Positions 1-5,546 of a stretch of 10,076 bases of DNA are shown here, piece by piece. Both the position numbers and the translations under genes were made by a program. Source of the DNA: DASTQL01 sp035761805. GTDB taxonomy: Bacteria; Actinomycetota; Actinomycetes; Jiangellales; Jiangellaceae. The stretch is taken from positions 1-10,076 of the forward strand of contig DASTQL010000028.1 of the NCBI GenBank assembly GCA_035761805.1. The letters run 5' to 3'. Below the pieces are notes generated by a model. The model was not told the origin of the DNA. It saw nothing but the letters and a program-made list of their open reading frames with translations, and did no database searches. Position 1 is the stretch's first letter. Every line of letters begins with the position of its first letter.

Positions 1-138
1 CCGCAGCTACCCGCGGGTGGTCAAACGAAAGACAGTCGGCAGCAAGCTGATCAAACGCAGGCACCACCACCAGACCCGGCACCCCGGCCCACCCACAATC
101 CACATCAAGCCCAACGCAGCCTAAGTCAGCAGCATTGG
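1..138 (+). mobile_element. Right-hand end of an IS4-type insertion sequence (partial, approximate boundary)
   Basis: Only the 3' tail of a transposase gene is present; the rest of the element lies left of the window. The outer boundary is a guess: the stretch just after the stop codon (about 122-138, TAAGTCAGCAGCATTGG) is where the right terminal inverted repeat of such an element would be expected. The left repeat needed to define it is not in view, and no target-site duplication can be assessed. Base composition (AC-rich, with AAA and ACA codons) is visibly less GC-biased than the genes that follow, consistent with acquired DNA. Confidence 0.5.
2..124 (+). CDS. IS4-family transposase, C-terminal fragment (5' end outside window)
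   Basis: The reading frame enters from the left edge and ends at TAA (122-124), giving 40 residues that begin RSYPRVVKRKTVGSK and end in IKPNAA. A basic tail starting with an R-S/A-Y-P-R-V-V-K-R block is, from memory, typical of the extreme C-terminus of IS4-type DDE transposases of actinobacteria. No catalytic residue is visible, because the DDE core lies upstream. It is too short for the start or intactness to be judged. Codon use is less GC3-biased than in the chromosomal genes to the right. The family call rests on recognition of the tail alone. Confidence 0.6.
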   Translation, partial: RSYPRVVKRKTVGSKLIKRRHHHQTRHPGPPTIHIKPNAA

Positions 139-183
139 CGTTGACGCCTCGTGGTGGCCCGACCAGGGTGGTGAACGTGGTCA

Positions 184-203
184 TTCGGGCCCGCGGGCCG
201 GAA
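184..203 (-). terminator. GC-rich hairpin downstream of the methyltransferase gene
   Basis: A 20-bp near-perfect palindrome with one mismatched pair surrounds the perfect 12-bp core GGCCCGCGGGCC (188-199). It begins three bases after the methyltransferase stop codon on the minus strand. There is no T-tract after it, as is common for terminators of high-GC actinobacteria. It also separates the methyltransferase gene from the incoming insertion sequence. Its role as a terminator is inferred from position and symmetry only. Confidence 0.45.
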
Positions 204-206
204 GGC

Positions 207-842
207 TCAGCGGCGCACGGCCACCAGCAGGCCGTCGCCGACCGGGAGGAGCGCCGGGACGAGCCCCTCGTCCTCGCGTACGGTCCGGCCCAGCTCGCGG
301 ATCGCCACGGTCTCCGGGTCACGCTGCGCGGGATCCGGCACCCGGTCGTGCCACAGCGCGTTGTCGAAGGCGACCACGCCCCCCGGTCGCAGCAGCCGGA
401 GCGCCTGCTCGAGGTAGGCGGAGTACTCCTTCTTGTCGCCGTCGCAGAAGACCAGGTCGTAGCCGCCGTCGGCCAGCCGAGGGAGCACGTCGAGGGCCGC
501 CCCGGTGATCAGGCGGGTCCGGTTGTGAGCCACGCCCGCCTCGGTGAAGGCCTCGCGGGCCAGCCGCTGGTGCTCGGCCTCGATGTCCACGCTGGTCAGG
601 ACCCCGTCGGCCCGCATCCCGGCGAGCAGCCAGAGGCCCGAGACGCCGGTTCCGGTCCCGACCTCGGCGATTGAGCGGGCGTGGACGGCTGCGGCCAGCA
701 GACGCAGTGCCGCGCCCGCCCCCGTACCCACGGGGACGACCCCGACCTCCTCGGCCCGCCGGCGGGCGGCGGTCAGGACCTCGTCCTCGACGACGAAGCT
801 CTCGGCGTACGTCCAGGTCGCGGGCTTGATCGCAGCGGTGAT
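207..842 (-). CDS. SAM-dependent O-methyltransferase (Rv1220c-like), probable ATC start
   Basis: This predicted cytoplasmic protein of 211 residues is a class I S-adenosylmethionine-dependent O-methyltransferase of the catechol/caffeoyl-CoA type (Methyltransf_3). The SAM-binding glycine motif AEVGTGTGVSGLWL is followed by an acidic residue in TSVDIEAEH. YDLVFCDGDKKEY corresponds to the metal/substrate loop, and RLLRPGGVVAFDNALW to the later conserved strand. The substrate is unknown. From memory the sequence closely resembles Rv1220c of M. tuberculosis, which is also divergent from sigE. Start choice: there is no ATG, GTG or TTG in frame near the N-terminus. A strong Shine-Dalgarno AGGAGG (plus positions 848-853) lies five bases before an ATC at 842-840, followed by TAAIKPATWTYAESF, where family homology begins. 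The next internal GTG (around 730) would remove about 37 conserved residues. The frame stays open far upstream without a usable start, so that part is a shadow of sigE. Function class is confident; the start is not. Confidence 0.85.
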   Translation of the reverse strand: MTAAIKPATWTYAESFVVEDEVLTAARRRAEEVGVVPVGTGAGAALRLLAAAVHARSIAEVGTGTGVSGLWLLAGMRADGVLTSVDIEAEHQRLAREAFTEAGVAHNRTRLITGAALDVLPRLADGGYDLVFCDGDKKEYSAYLEQALRLLRPGGVVAFDNALWHDRVPDPAQRDPETVAIRELGRTVREDEGLVPALLPVGDGLLVAVRR

Positions 843-886
843 GGCGACCTCCTCGGTGCGGCGCCGTCCGGGCGGACGTCCCTCGC

Positions 887-892
887 AGCCTA
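887..892 (-). promoter_or_regulatory. Possible -10 element for the methyltransferase gene
   Basis: On the minus strand the hexamer TAGGCT fits the actinobacterial TANNNT -10 pattern. It would start transcription near 880, leaving a leader of roughly 38 bases that contains the AGGAGG site. No convincing -35 box is seen. This is a weak, position-based call. Confidence 0.25.
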
Positions 893-902
893 GTGCGACC
901 GC

Positions 903-930
903 GGGAACCCGACCGGTAGCCGGGCCGTTG
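903..930 (+). promoter_or_regulatory. ECF/SigE-type promoter of sigE (P1, probable autoregulation)
   Basis: GGGAACCC (903-910), then 15 bases, then CGTTG (926-930). This matches, as I recall it, the M. tuberculosis SigE consensus GGAACYS-N15/16-CGTT at every conserved position. The predicted transcription start is about 936, where an ATG in the sigE frame happens to lie. It implies that the sigma factor activates its own operon. The match is seen in sequence; the sigma specificity is inference. Confidence 0.65.
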
Positions 931-948
931 GCGGGATGGCGTGTTCGA

Positions 949-975
949 GGAACAGCGATGCCGCCTGCGACGGTT
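949..975 (+). promoter_or_regulatory. Second ECF-type promoter upstream of sigE (P2)
   Basis: GGAAC (949-953) followed after 19 bases by GTT (973-975, within CGGTTGG). The wider spacing is closer to the SigH/SigR (thiol-oxidative stress) class, from memory GGAAY-N18/19-GTT, than to P1. The start site would be near 982, upstream of both the ATG at 1002 and the GTG at 1050. GGAAC also forms a small GTTC-GAG-GAAC repeat (943-953). A two-part motif can occur by chance in GC-rich DNA, so this is a moderate call. Confidence 0.4.
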
Positions 976-995
976 GGCGTGGAGAGGGGTGGTCG

Positions 996-1012
996 GTCAC
1001 GATGGTCGTGAC
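996..1012 (+). repeat. Perfect short inverted repeat at the sigE upstream start region
   Basis: GTCACGA - TGG - TCGTGAC, seven-base perfect arms with a three-base spacer. It lies downstream of both predicted ECF promoters and covers the in-frame ATG at 1002. It could be an operator half-site pair or, in mRNA, a hairpin that hides the 1002 start and favours the GTG at 1050. The symmetry is certain; the role is inferred. Confidence 0.5.
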
Positions 1013-1035
1013 GGAGCTGCCCGTACGCCCGCCCG

Positions 1036-1041
1036 AGGAGG
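1036..1041 (+). promoter_or_regulatory. Ribosome-binding site deciding the sigE start
   Basis: AGGAGG sits eight bases before the GTG at 1050. It is the best Shine-Dalgarno in the region and the main reason for preferring that start over the ATG codons at 936 and 1002. Confidence 0.65.
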
Positions 1042-1049
1042 AGAGCCGC

Positions 1050-1628
1050 GTGGCCGACCCGGGGCCCGGCGTGCCGGACGCGCCGCCGGAGTGGACCCCG
1101 CCGACCTGGGACGAGGTCGTGCGGACCCACTCGGCCAGGGTCTACCGCCTCGCCTACCGGCTCACGGGCAACCAGCACGACGCCGAGGACCTCACCCAGG
1201 AGGTCTTCGTCCGGGTCTTCCGATCGCTGTCGTCCTACACCCCGGGGACGTTCGAGGGATGGTTGCACCGGATCACGACCAACCTCTTCCTCGACGGGGT
1301 GAGACGCAAGCAACGGATCCGCTTCGACGCCCTGGCCGAGGACGCCGCTGACCGGCTGCCGGGCCGTGACCCCGCTCCTGACCGGGTCGTCCACGACCGC
1401 CTGCTCGAGGCCGACGTCCAGGCGGCTCTGGACGCGCTGCCCCCGGACTTCCGCGCCGCGGTCGTGCTGTGCGACATCGAGGGGCTGACCTACGAGGAGA
1501 TCGCGGACGTCCTCGACATCAAGCTGGGGACCGTACGCAGCCGTATCCACCGCGGCCGCTCGCTCCTGCGCGCGGCGCTGGAGCACCGCGCGCCGCGGGC
1601 CCCCCGACCGGTGGAGGAGGCGCTGTGA
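1050..1628 (+). CDS. sigE: ECF RNA polymerase sigma factor SigE
   Basis: This ECF sigma-70 factor of 192 residues (from GTG 1050) directs RNA polymerase to envelope-stress promoters. Region 2 runs from about residue 20: WDEVVRTHSARVYRLAYRL, then the core-binding block GNQHDAEDLTQEVFVRVFRS, then FEGWLHRITTNLFLD for -10 recognition. Region 4 near the C-terminus contains LPPDFRAAVVLCDIEGL and the helix-turn-helix YEEIADVLDIKLGTVRSRIH that reads the -35 box. Similarity to M. tuberculosis SigE is high by eye. Starts: GTG 1050 has an ideal ribosome-binding site. ATG 1002 and ATG 936 are in frame and would add 16 or 38 residues before the conserved part, so longer isoforms are possible from different promoters. 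The stop overlaps the anti-sigma gene by GTGA, fitting coupled synthesis of the sigma factor and its inhibitor. P1 suggests positive autoregulation. Confidence 0.93.
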   Translation: MADPGPGVPDAPPEWTPPTWDEVVRTHSARVYRLAYRLTGNQHDAEDLTQEVFVRVFRSLSSYTPGTFEGWLHRITTNLFLDGVRRKQRIRFDALAEDAADRLPGRDPAPDRVVHDRLLEADVQAALDALPPDFRAAVVLCDIEGLTYEEIADVLDIKLGTVRSRIHRGRSLLRAALEHRAPRAPRPVEEAL

Positions 1629-2257
1629 GCCACCACCTCGGCGACCGGGTGTCGCCGCTCGCCGACGGCCACCTCGACCACGACGGGCGCGACCGGGCGC
1701 TCGCCCACCTCGCCCGCTGCGACGCGTGCCGCCGCGAGGTGGAGGCGGAGCGCCAGACGCGGGCGGTGCTCGCGGACCTGCCGCCGGCCGTCCTGCCCGA
1801 GCGCCTGCTCGAGTCGCTCCTCGCGCTCGGCACGACGACGGGGACCGCCGGCCCGTCCCGGCCGCCAGTGGTCGGCCGCGACTCCCTCGCACCACCTGCA
1901 CTTCCTCGTACGGGTGGGGGAGGAGACCGTACGGCGGCCGTGGCGGCCGACCGCAGGCCGGGTGGCGGGCGGCCCGCGGACCGGGCCGACTCGCGCCGGC
2001 CGGACGGCTTCGGCGCCCCGAGCGGCCGTCACAGTGGACGCCGGATCCGGGCTGTAGCGGTAGGGCTCGTCGCGGCGACGGCCGTGACCGTCGGGGTGGC
2101 CTCGATGGGCCTGCCGGACGGCGGCTCGCCGCCGGTGGCCGTGGTGCCGCCGGTCGAGCAGTTCGCGGTCGAGCACCTGCGCTCGACCGGCTCGCTGCCC
2201 TTCGTCGAGTCGGCAGCGTGGCTCGTGCCCGTCGACGACAGGACCGGCCAGCGGTGA
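1625..2257 (+). CDS. rseA: Zinc-finger anti-sigma factor with one membrane segment (RseA-like)
   Basis: This 210-residue protein is predicted to bind and inhibit SigE. The N-terminal cytoplasmic part has the zinc-associated anti-sigma signature H28-x3-C32-x2-C35 (HLARCDACRREVEAE), typical of the RsrA/RseA ZAS family. A proline-, glycine- and arginine-rich linker (about 70-140) follows. The single hydrophobic segment at about 143-163 (AVAVGLVAATAVTVGVASMG) comes next. About 45 residues would then lie outside the membrane, containing VEQFAVEHLRSTGSLPF, so N-in/C-out topology is expected. From memory, the M. tuberculosis RseA is shorter, so the outer domain here may be what the downstream RseB-like protein contacts. 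Start GTG 1625 overlaps the sigE stop and has GGAGG just upstream. The gene ends with a GTGA overlap onto the next. Release by regulated proteolysis or zinc loss is a family-based inference. Confidence 0.85.
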   Translation: MSHHLGDRVSPLADGHLDHDGRDRALAHLARCDACRREVEAERQTRAVLADLPPAVLPERLLESLLALGTTTGTAGPSRPPVVGRDSLAPPALPRTGGGGDRTAAVAADRRPGGGRPADRADSRRPDGFGAPSGRHSGRRIRAVAVGLVAATAVTVGVASMGLPDGGSPPVAVVPPVEQFAVEHLRSTGSLPFVESAAWLVPVDDRTGQR

Positions 2258-3402
2258 CGTCGAGCCCTCGTGGGGCCCGCGCCGACCGACCCGACCGGTC
2301 GCCCGTCCCGCCCGCCGCCGCGCTGCCCGCCGCCGTCCTCCTGGCCGTCGCGCTGCTGCTGGTCGTCCCGGTCTTCACGCCCGCAACACCCGAGGCCGCC
2401 GCCGCCGATGCGGACGACGACGCGCCCGCGGTCGGCCTCCTGCAGCGCTCCGCCCGCTCGTGGTCGACGGTGTCCTTCACCGGCACGCAGTACCTGACGC
2501 TCGGCGGTGACACGGGCTCGGCCGGAGCGGTCGTCGAGGTCGTGCACCGGGCCGGGGGTCCCACCCGTGTGCACGTGCTGGGAACCGGGCGACATGAACT
2601 CCCGGCGTCGGCGACCCGCGTCTGGCTGGCCCCCGCCGGACCGGTCGACCTGCTCGTCGACGCCTACCAGATCCGACCGGCGGGCCGTGAGCCGGTCGTC
2701 GGCCGGCCGGCAGACGTCGTCGAGGCCCGGCGCCCGGACGGGACCCTGGCCGCTCGGCTGTGGGTCGACACGGCGACCGGGCTGCCCTTGCGACGCGAGC
2801 TGTTCGACACCGAGGGGTCGGTCAGCCAGGCGAGCGCGTTCGTGGACCTCACCGTCCAGGGGAAGGTGGGCGGGCTGGTCGCCGGCATGGCGGAGGACTC
2901 CCCCGCAGTGGCCGTGCCGGGCGGTGGCGGCGTCGGAGCCGCCGCGTCGGGCGGGGGTTCCCCGCTGGACCGCGACGACCTGGTGGCCCTGCGGCACCAG
3001 GGCATGGCCTGCCCGGAGGAGATCGGTGACGGGCTGGTCCTCTACGAGGCGCGCCGGGTCCGGGCGGGTGAAGGCCGCTCGGCGGTCCAGCTGAGCTACT
3101 CCGACGGGCTGGTCGCGGTCTCCGTCTTCGAGCAGCGCGGCCGGCTCGACGGCGACCGCCTGGAGGGCTTCTCGGGCCGGCGCGTCGGTGACGGCACCGT
3201 CTGGACCCGGTCAGGGCCCCCTGCCTGGGCCACCTGGTCCACCGGCGGGAGCGTCGTCACCGTGGTCAGCGACGACCCTGCGCTCATCCCTGCGGTGGTC
3301 GAGGCCGTCCCGCCGGGCGAGGACGGTGGTCACGGGGTGCTGGCCCGGCTGGCCCGGGCGGCCAGCCGGGTCGCGGGCTGGTTCAACCCCTACGACGGGT
3401 GA
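2254..3402 (+). CDS. rseB: RseB/MucB-like exported sigma-E regulator
   Basis: This 382-residue protein has an N-terminal signal anchor at about residues 18-43 (LPAAVLLAVALLLVVPVF), so the rest acts outside the membrane. The first domain (about 58-200) resembles the LolA-like fold of RseB: it begins GLLQRSARSWSTVSFTGTQY and contains LWVDTATGLPLRRELFD (W170-V-D), matching the W-x-D-T-x-S/T-x-L-P-x-R block I recall in E. coli RseB. After a glycine-rich linker, the second domain contains LSYSDGLVAVSVFEQRG (Y282), matching the YSDGL-x-x-x-SV stretch of the MucB/RseB C-terminal domain, and ends near VVSDDPALIPAVVEAVPP. In E. coli RseB binds the outer part of RseA and shields it from cleavage, relieved by lipid or misfolded protein signals. 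The same job here is inferred from the fold and the position directly after the anti-sigma gene. The start GTG 2254 overlaps the rseA stop by GTGA. Confidence 0.78.
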   Translation: MTSSPRGARADRPDRSPVPPAAALPAAVLLAVALLLVVPVFTPATPEAAAADADDDAPAVGLLQRSARSWSTVSFTGTQYLTLGGDTGSAGAVVEVVHRAGGPTRVHVLGTGRHELPASATRVWLAPAGPVDLLVDAYQIRPAGREPVVGRPADVVEARRPDGTLAARLWVDTATGLPLRRELFDTEGSVSQASAFVDLTVQGKVGGLVAGMAEDSPAVAVPGGGGVGAAASGGGSPLDRDDLVALRHQGMACPEEIGDGLVLYEARRVRAGEGRSAVQLSYSDGLVAVSVFEQRGRLDGDRLEGFSGRRVGDGTVWTRSGPPAWATWSTGGSVVTVVSDDPALIPAVVEAVPPGEDGGHGVLARLARAASRVAGWFNPYDG

Positions 3403-3429
3403 GCCCCGGGCCTGGGAGAATCGTCGGCG

Positions 3430-5055
3430 ATGGAGAGCGAGCAGGGCCCCGCGCGCCCGTGGTGGGCCGGCGAGGTCGAGGAGGACCCGCCCGGCGACCC
3501 GGGCGAGCCGACTGACGGCCCGCCGGCCTCGGCCGATCCGCCGGCCGAGCCGCCGCCGGATCCGTCCTCGGCTCTCCCCGATGGCGAGGACCCGCCGACC
3601 TGGCCGCCGCGACCCCCGTACGGGGAGGGGTCGTCGCCCGGGCCGGCGCAGCCCCCGTCCGGCAGGCCGCTGCCAGCAGCGGAGCAGCCCCCGTACGGGG
3701 GAGGGCCGTCGTCCGGGGCGATAGCCCGCCCATCGGTGGGTGAGTCCCCTCCTTCCTGGGCCACTCACCCGTATGAGGGAGAGGACCGGCCCGCGTGGGC
3801 AGCACGCCCGTACGGGGAGGGACCCGTCGACGGGGCAGGGCAGCCCGCGGCCGACGAGGGTGCGGCGGCGGCGCCGACGGCACCGGAAGGGCCGGGCACC
3901 CGGCCGTACGACCCGTGGGCGGTTCCCCCGGCTGCGCGTGCGGGCGGACAGCGGGAGGGCCGCCGTGGCGCGCACGTGGAGCGTCGGCCTGCGACCCGTC
4001 GGCTGCTGGCCGGAGCGGCGGTGATCGCCCTGCTCGCCGGCGCCCTGGGCGCCGTCGTGGGCGCCACCCTGGCGCGCGACCTCGACGAGGACGGGGGCGG
4101 CGCACCGGTGGTGGTGGGGGCCGACCCGGCGGGCCTCGTCGAGCGCCCACCCGAGTCGGTGGCGGGTATCGCTCAGAGCATCCTGCCGAGCGTGGTCTCG
4201 GTGCGCCTCGACGACGGCAACGGCTCGGGGTTCGTCATCTCCGAGGACGGCTACATCCTCACCAACAACCACGTCGTGGGGGGCGCGAGCGGCGGGGCGA
4301 TCGTCGTCCAGTTCCCGGACGGCTCGGAGTCGCCGGCCCGCGTGATCGGGCGCAGCCCCAGCTACGACCTGGCGGTGGTCCGGGTGGACCGGGAGGACCT
4401 CCAGCCGGTCGTGCTCGGGGACTCCAGCGCGGTGGCCGTCGGTGACCCGGTCGTCGCCATCGGCAGCCCGCTGGGCCTGGAAGGGACCGTGACCAGCGGC
4501 ATCCTGTCGGCCACCGACCGGCCCGTGACCGCCGGCGGCCAGGGTGAGACCGCGTTCATCAACGCCCTGCAGACCGATGCGGCGATCAACCCCGGCAACT
4601 CCGGGGGCCCGCTGGTGGACGGCAGCGGTCGCGTGATCGGGGTCAACACCGCGATCGCCTCGCTGTCCACCATCGGTGGGCAGGGCGGCAGCATCGGGCT
4701 CGGCTTCGCCGTCCCGATCAACCAGGCCCGCTTGACGGCCGAGCAGATCATCGAGAACGGCGAGGCCGTCTATCCCGTGATCGGGGCCGCCCTCGACCCT
4801 ACGTACGACGGACCGGGCGCTCGCATCGCATCCACCGGCGACCTGCCGGGCCTCACCTCCGGCGGACCCGCCGAGGCGGCAGGTCTGCGGCCGGGTGACG
4901 TCATCCGCGCGGTCGACGGCCGAGCGGTCGACGCCGCGGACGAGCTGATCGTGGCGATCCGGTCCAAGCGCCCCGGTGAGGAGATCACGCTCACCTACGA
5001 GCGCGACGGGCAGACGGAGGAGGTCACGGTCACCCTCGACGCCCAGGTGGGCTGA
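3430..5055 (+). CDS. htrA: Membrane-anchored serine protease HtrA/DegP with PDZ domain
   Basis: This 541-residue protease degrades or processes damaged proteins on the outer face of the membrane. A long acidic, proline-rich, probably disordered cytoplasmic N-terminus (about 1-185) carries several copies of a P-Y-G/E-G motif. One transmembrane helix follows at about 192-216 (LLAGAAVIALLAGALGAVVG). The trypsin-like domain has the full triad: H281 in TNNHVVGG, D313 in SYDLAVVRVD and S391 in NPGNSGGPLV. A single C-terminal PDZ domain (about 435-535) contains GGPAEAAGLRPGDVIRAVDG. Length and layout match M. tuberculosis HtrA (about 530 residues). The start ATG lies 27 bases after rseB with a modest GGGAG 11 bases upstream. 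It is probably transcribed with sigE-rseA-rseB, so SigE activity would raise HtrA. Whether HtrA in turn cleaves RseA is not shown here. Confidence 0.93.
   Translation: MESEQGPARPWWAGEVEEDPPGDPGEPTDGPPASADPPAEPPPDPSSALPDGEDPPTWPPRPPYGEGSSPGPAQPPSGRPLPAAEQPPYGGGPSSGAIARPSVGESPPSWATHPYEGEDRPAWAARPYGEGPVDGAGQPAADEGAAAAPTAPEGPGTRPYDPWAVPPAARAGGQREGRRGAHVERRPATRRLLAGAAVIALLAGALGAVVGATLARDLDEDGGGAPVVVGADPAGLVERPPESVAGIAQSILPSVVSVRLDDGNGSGFVISEDGYILTNNHVVGGASGGAIVVQFPDGSESPARVIGRSPSYDLAVVRVDREDLQPVVLGDSSAVAVGDPVVAIGSPLGLEGTVTSGILSATDRPVTAGGQGETAFINALQTDAAINPGNSGGPLVDGSGRVIGVNTAIASLSTIGGQGGSIGLGFAVPINQARLTAEQIIENGEAVYPVIGAALDPTYDGPGARIASTGDLPGLTSGGPAEAAGLRPGDVIRAVDGRAVDAADELIVAIRSKRPGEEITLTYERDGQTEEVTVTLDAQVG
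3613..3822 (+). repeat. Degenerate CCCGTACGGGGAGGG repeats inside htrA
   Basis: Copies at 3613-3630, 3688-3705, 3766-3784 (degenerate, CCCGTATGAGGGAGAGG) and 3806-3822, with a partial GGCCGTACG near 3902. Each has the palindromic core CCGTACGG or a variant and encodes P-P/R-Y-G/E in the disordered N-terminus. Copies are about 40-78 bases apart. They may be a protein repeat expanded by slippage. The related string CTCGTACGGGTGGGGGAGGA occurs at 1906-1925 in the rseA linker in another frame. Confidence 0.55.
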
Positions 5056-5099
5056 GACGCCATACTGTGGAGGCCAGGCGGTCGGCGAGGAGTCAGCAG

Positions 5100-5510
5100 G
5101 TGTTCGACATCGGTGCGGGTGAGGTGCTCGTGCTGCTGCTGGCCGCCTTGTTCGTCTTCGGCCCCGACCGCCTGCCGCAGATCGCCCGCCAGGCCGGTCG
5201 GTGGGTCAACGACCTGCGCCGGATGGTCGCCAACGCCCGCCGCGACCTCACCGACGGCCTCGGCCTCGACGACGGTGAGATCTCGTCGCTGCGCGACCTC
5301 GACCCCCGCCGCTACGTCCGCGACAACGTCCTCGACGGTCTCGACCTGGAGGACGACACGGCGCCTCGCAACGGGGCGTCGAAGGGCCCGCGCAACGGCG
5401 CGCGGCGGACCGGGGCCGGCGGGCGGTCCAGTCCGACGGCCGGGGGTCGCCCCGCGGGCGGGGGACCGACCGGGGGGAAACCTCCCCCCTTCGACCCCGA
5501 CGCCACCTGA
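5100..5510 (+). CDS. tatB: Sec-independent protein translocase subunit TatB
   Basis: This 136-residue protein is the TatB component of the twin-arginine translocase, which with TatC receives folded precursor proteins at the membrane. From the GTG at 5100 the protein begins (M)FDIGAGEVLVLLLAALFVFG, with the short transmembrane helix, conserved glutamate E8 and the hinge FGPDRLP. An amphipathic helix follows (QIARQAGRWVNDLRRMVANA), then a polar, glycine- and arginine-rich tail with no fixed fold, ending PPFDPDAT. The length suits actinobacterial TatB (about 130). The start is set by homology and by GGCGAGGAG at 5083-5091, seven bases upstream. An in-frame GTG at 5067 would add 11 unconserved residues and is rejected. 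It lies 44 bases after htrA and may be co-transcribed. A CATACTGT stretch at 5061-5068 could be a weak local -10, without a clear -35. Confidence 0.9.
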   Translation: MFDIGAGEVLVLLLAALFVFGPDRLPQIARQAGRWVNDLRRMVANARRDLTDGLGLDDGEISSLRDLDPRRYVRDNVLDGLDLEDDTAPRNGASKGPRNGARRTGAGGRSSPTAGGRPAGGGPTGGKPPPFDPDAT

Positions 5511-5546
5511 ACGTCTGGCCGAGGGCCGGGCAGGCAGGGGCGTTCA
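5508..5546. repeat. Inverted repeat joining the stop codons of tatB and mrp
   Basis: TGAACG (5508-5513) and CGTTCA (5541-5546) are perfect six-base inverted arms around a 27-base G-rich spacer with GGCC/GGCC. The TGA of each arm is the stop codon of the gene that ends there (tatB plus, mrp minus). It could act as a weak bidirectional terminator between the convergent genes. There is no T-tract, and six bases of symmetry may be chance. Confidence 0.3.

Noticed and set aside
843..2564. Long minus-strand open frame upstream of the methyltransferase, antisense to sigE, rseA and part of rseB
   Set aside because: It is arginine/proline-rich low-complexity translation with no family motif and results from GC-rich third-position bias. 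Only the 207-842 part has methyltransferase motifs.
3613..3822. Evenly spaced repeats considered as a CRISPR array
   Set aside because: Repeats are short, degenerate, irregularly spaced and in frame within a coding region, with no cas genes nearby.
3211..4272. Minus-strand open frame opposite rseB/htrA with arginine-rich repeats
   Set aside because: It is the antisense reading of the P-Y-G repeats and catalytic domain of htrA and has no independent support.
5067..5099. Upstream GTG start for tatB
   Set aside because: It adds 11 residues without TatB character. The GTG at 5100 has a better ribosome-binding site and gives the canonical (M)FDIG beginning.
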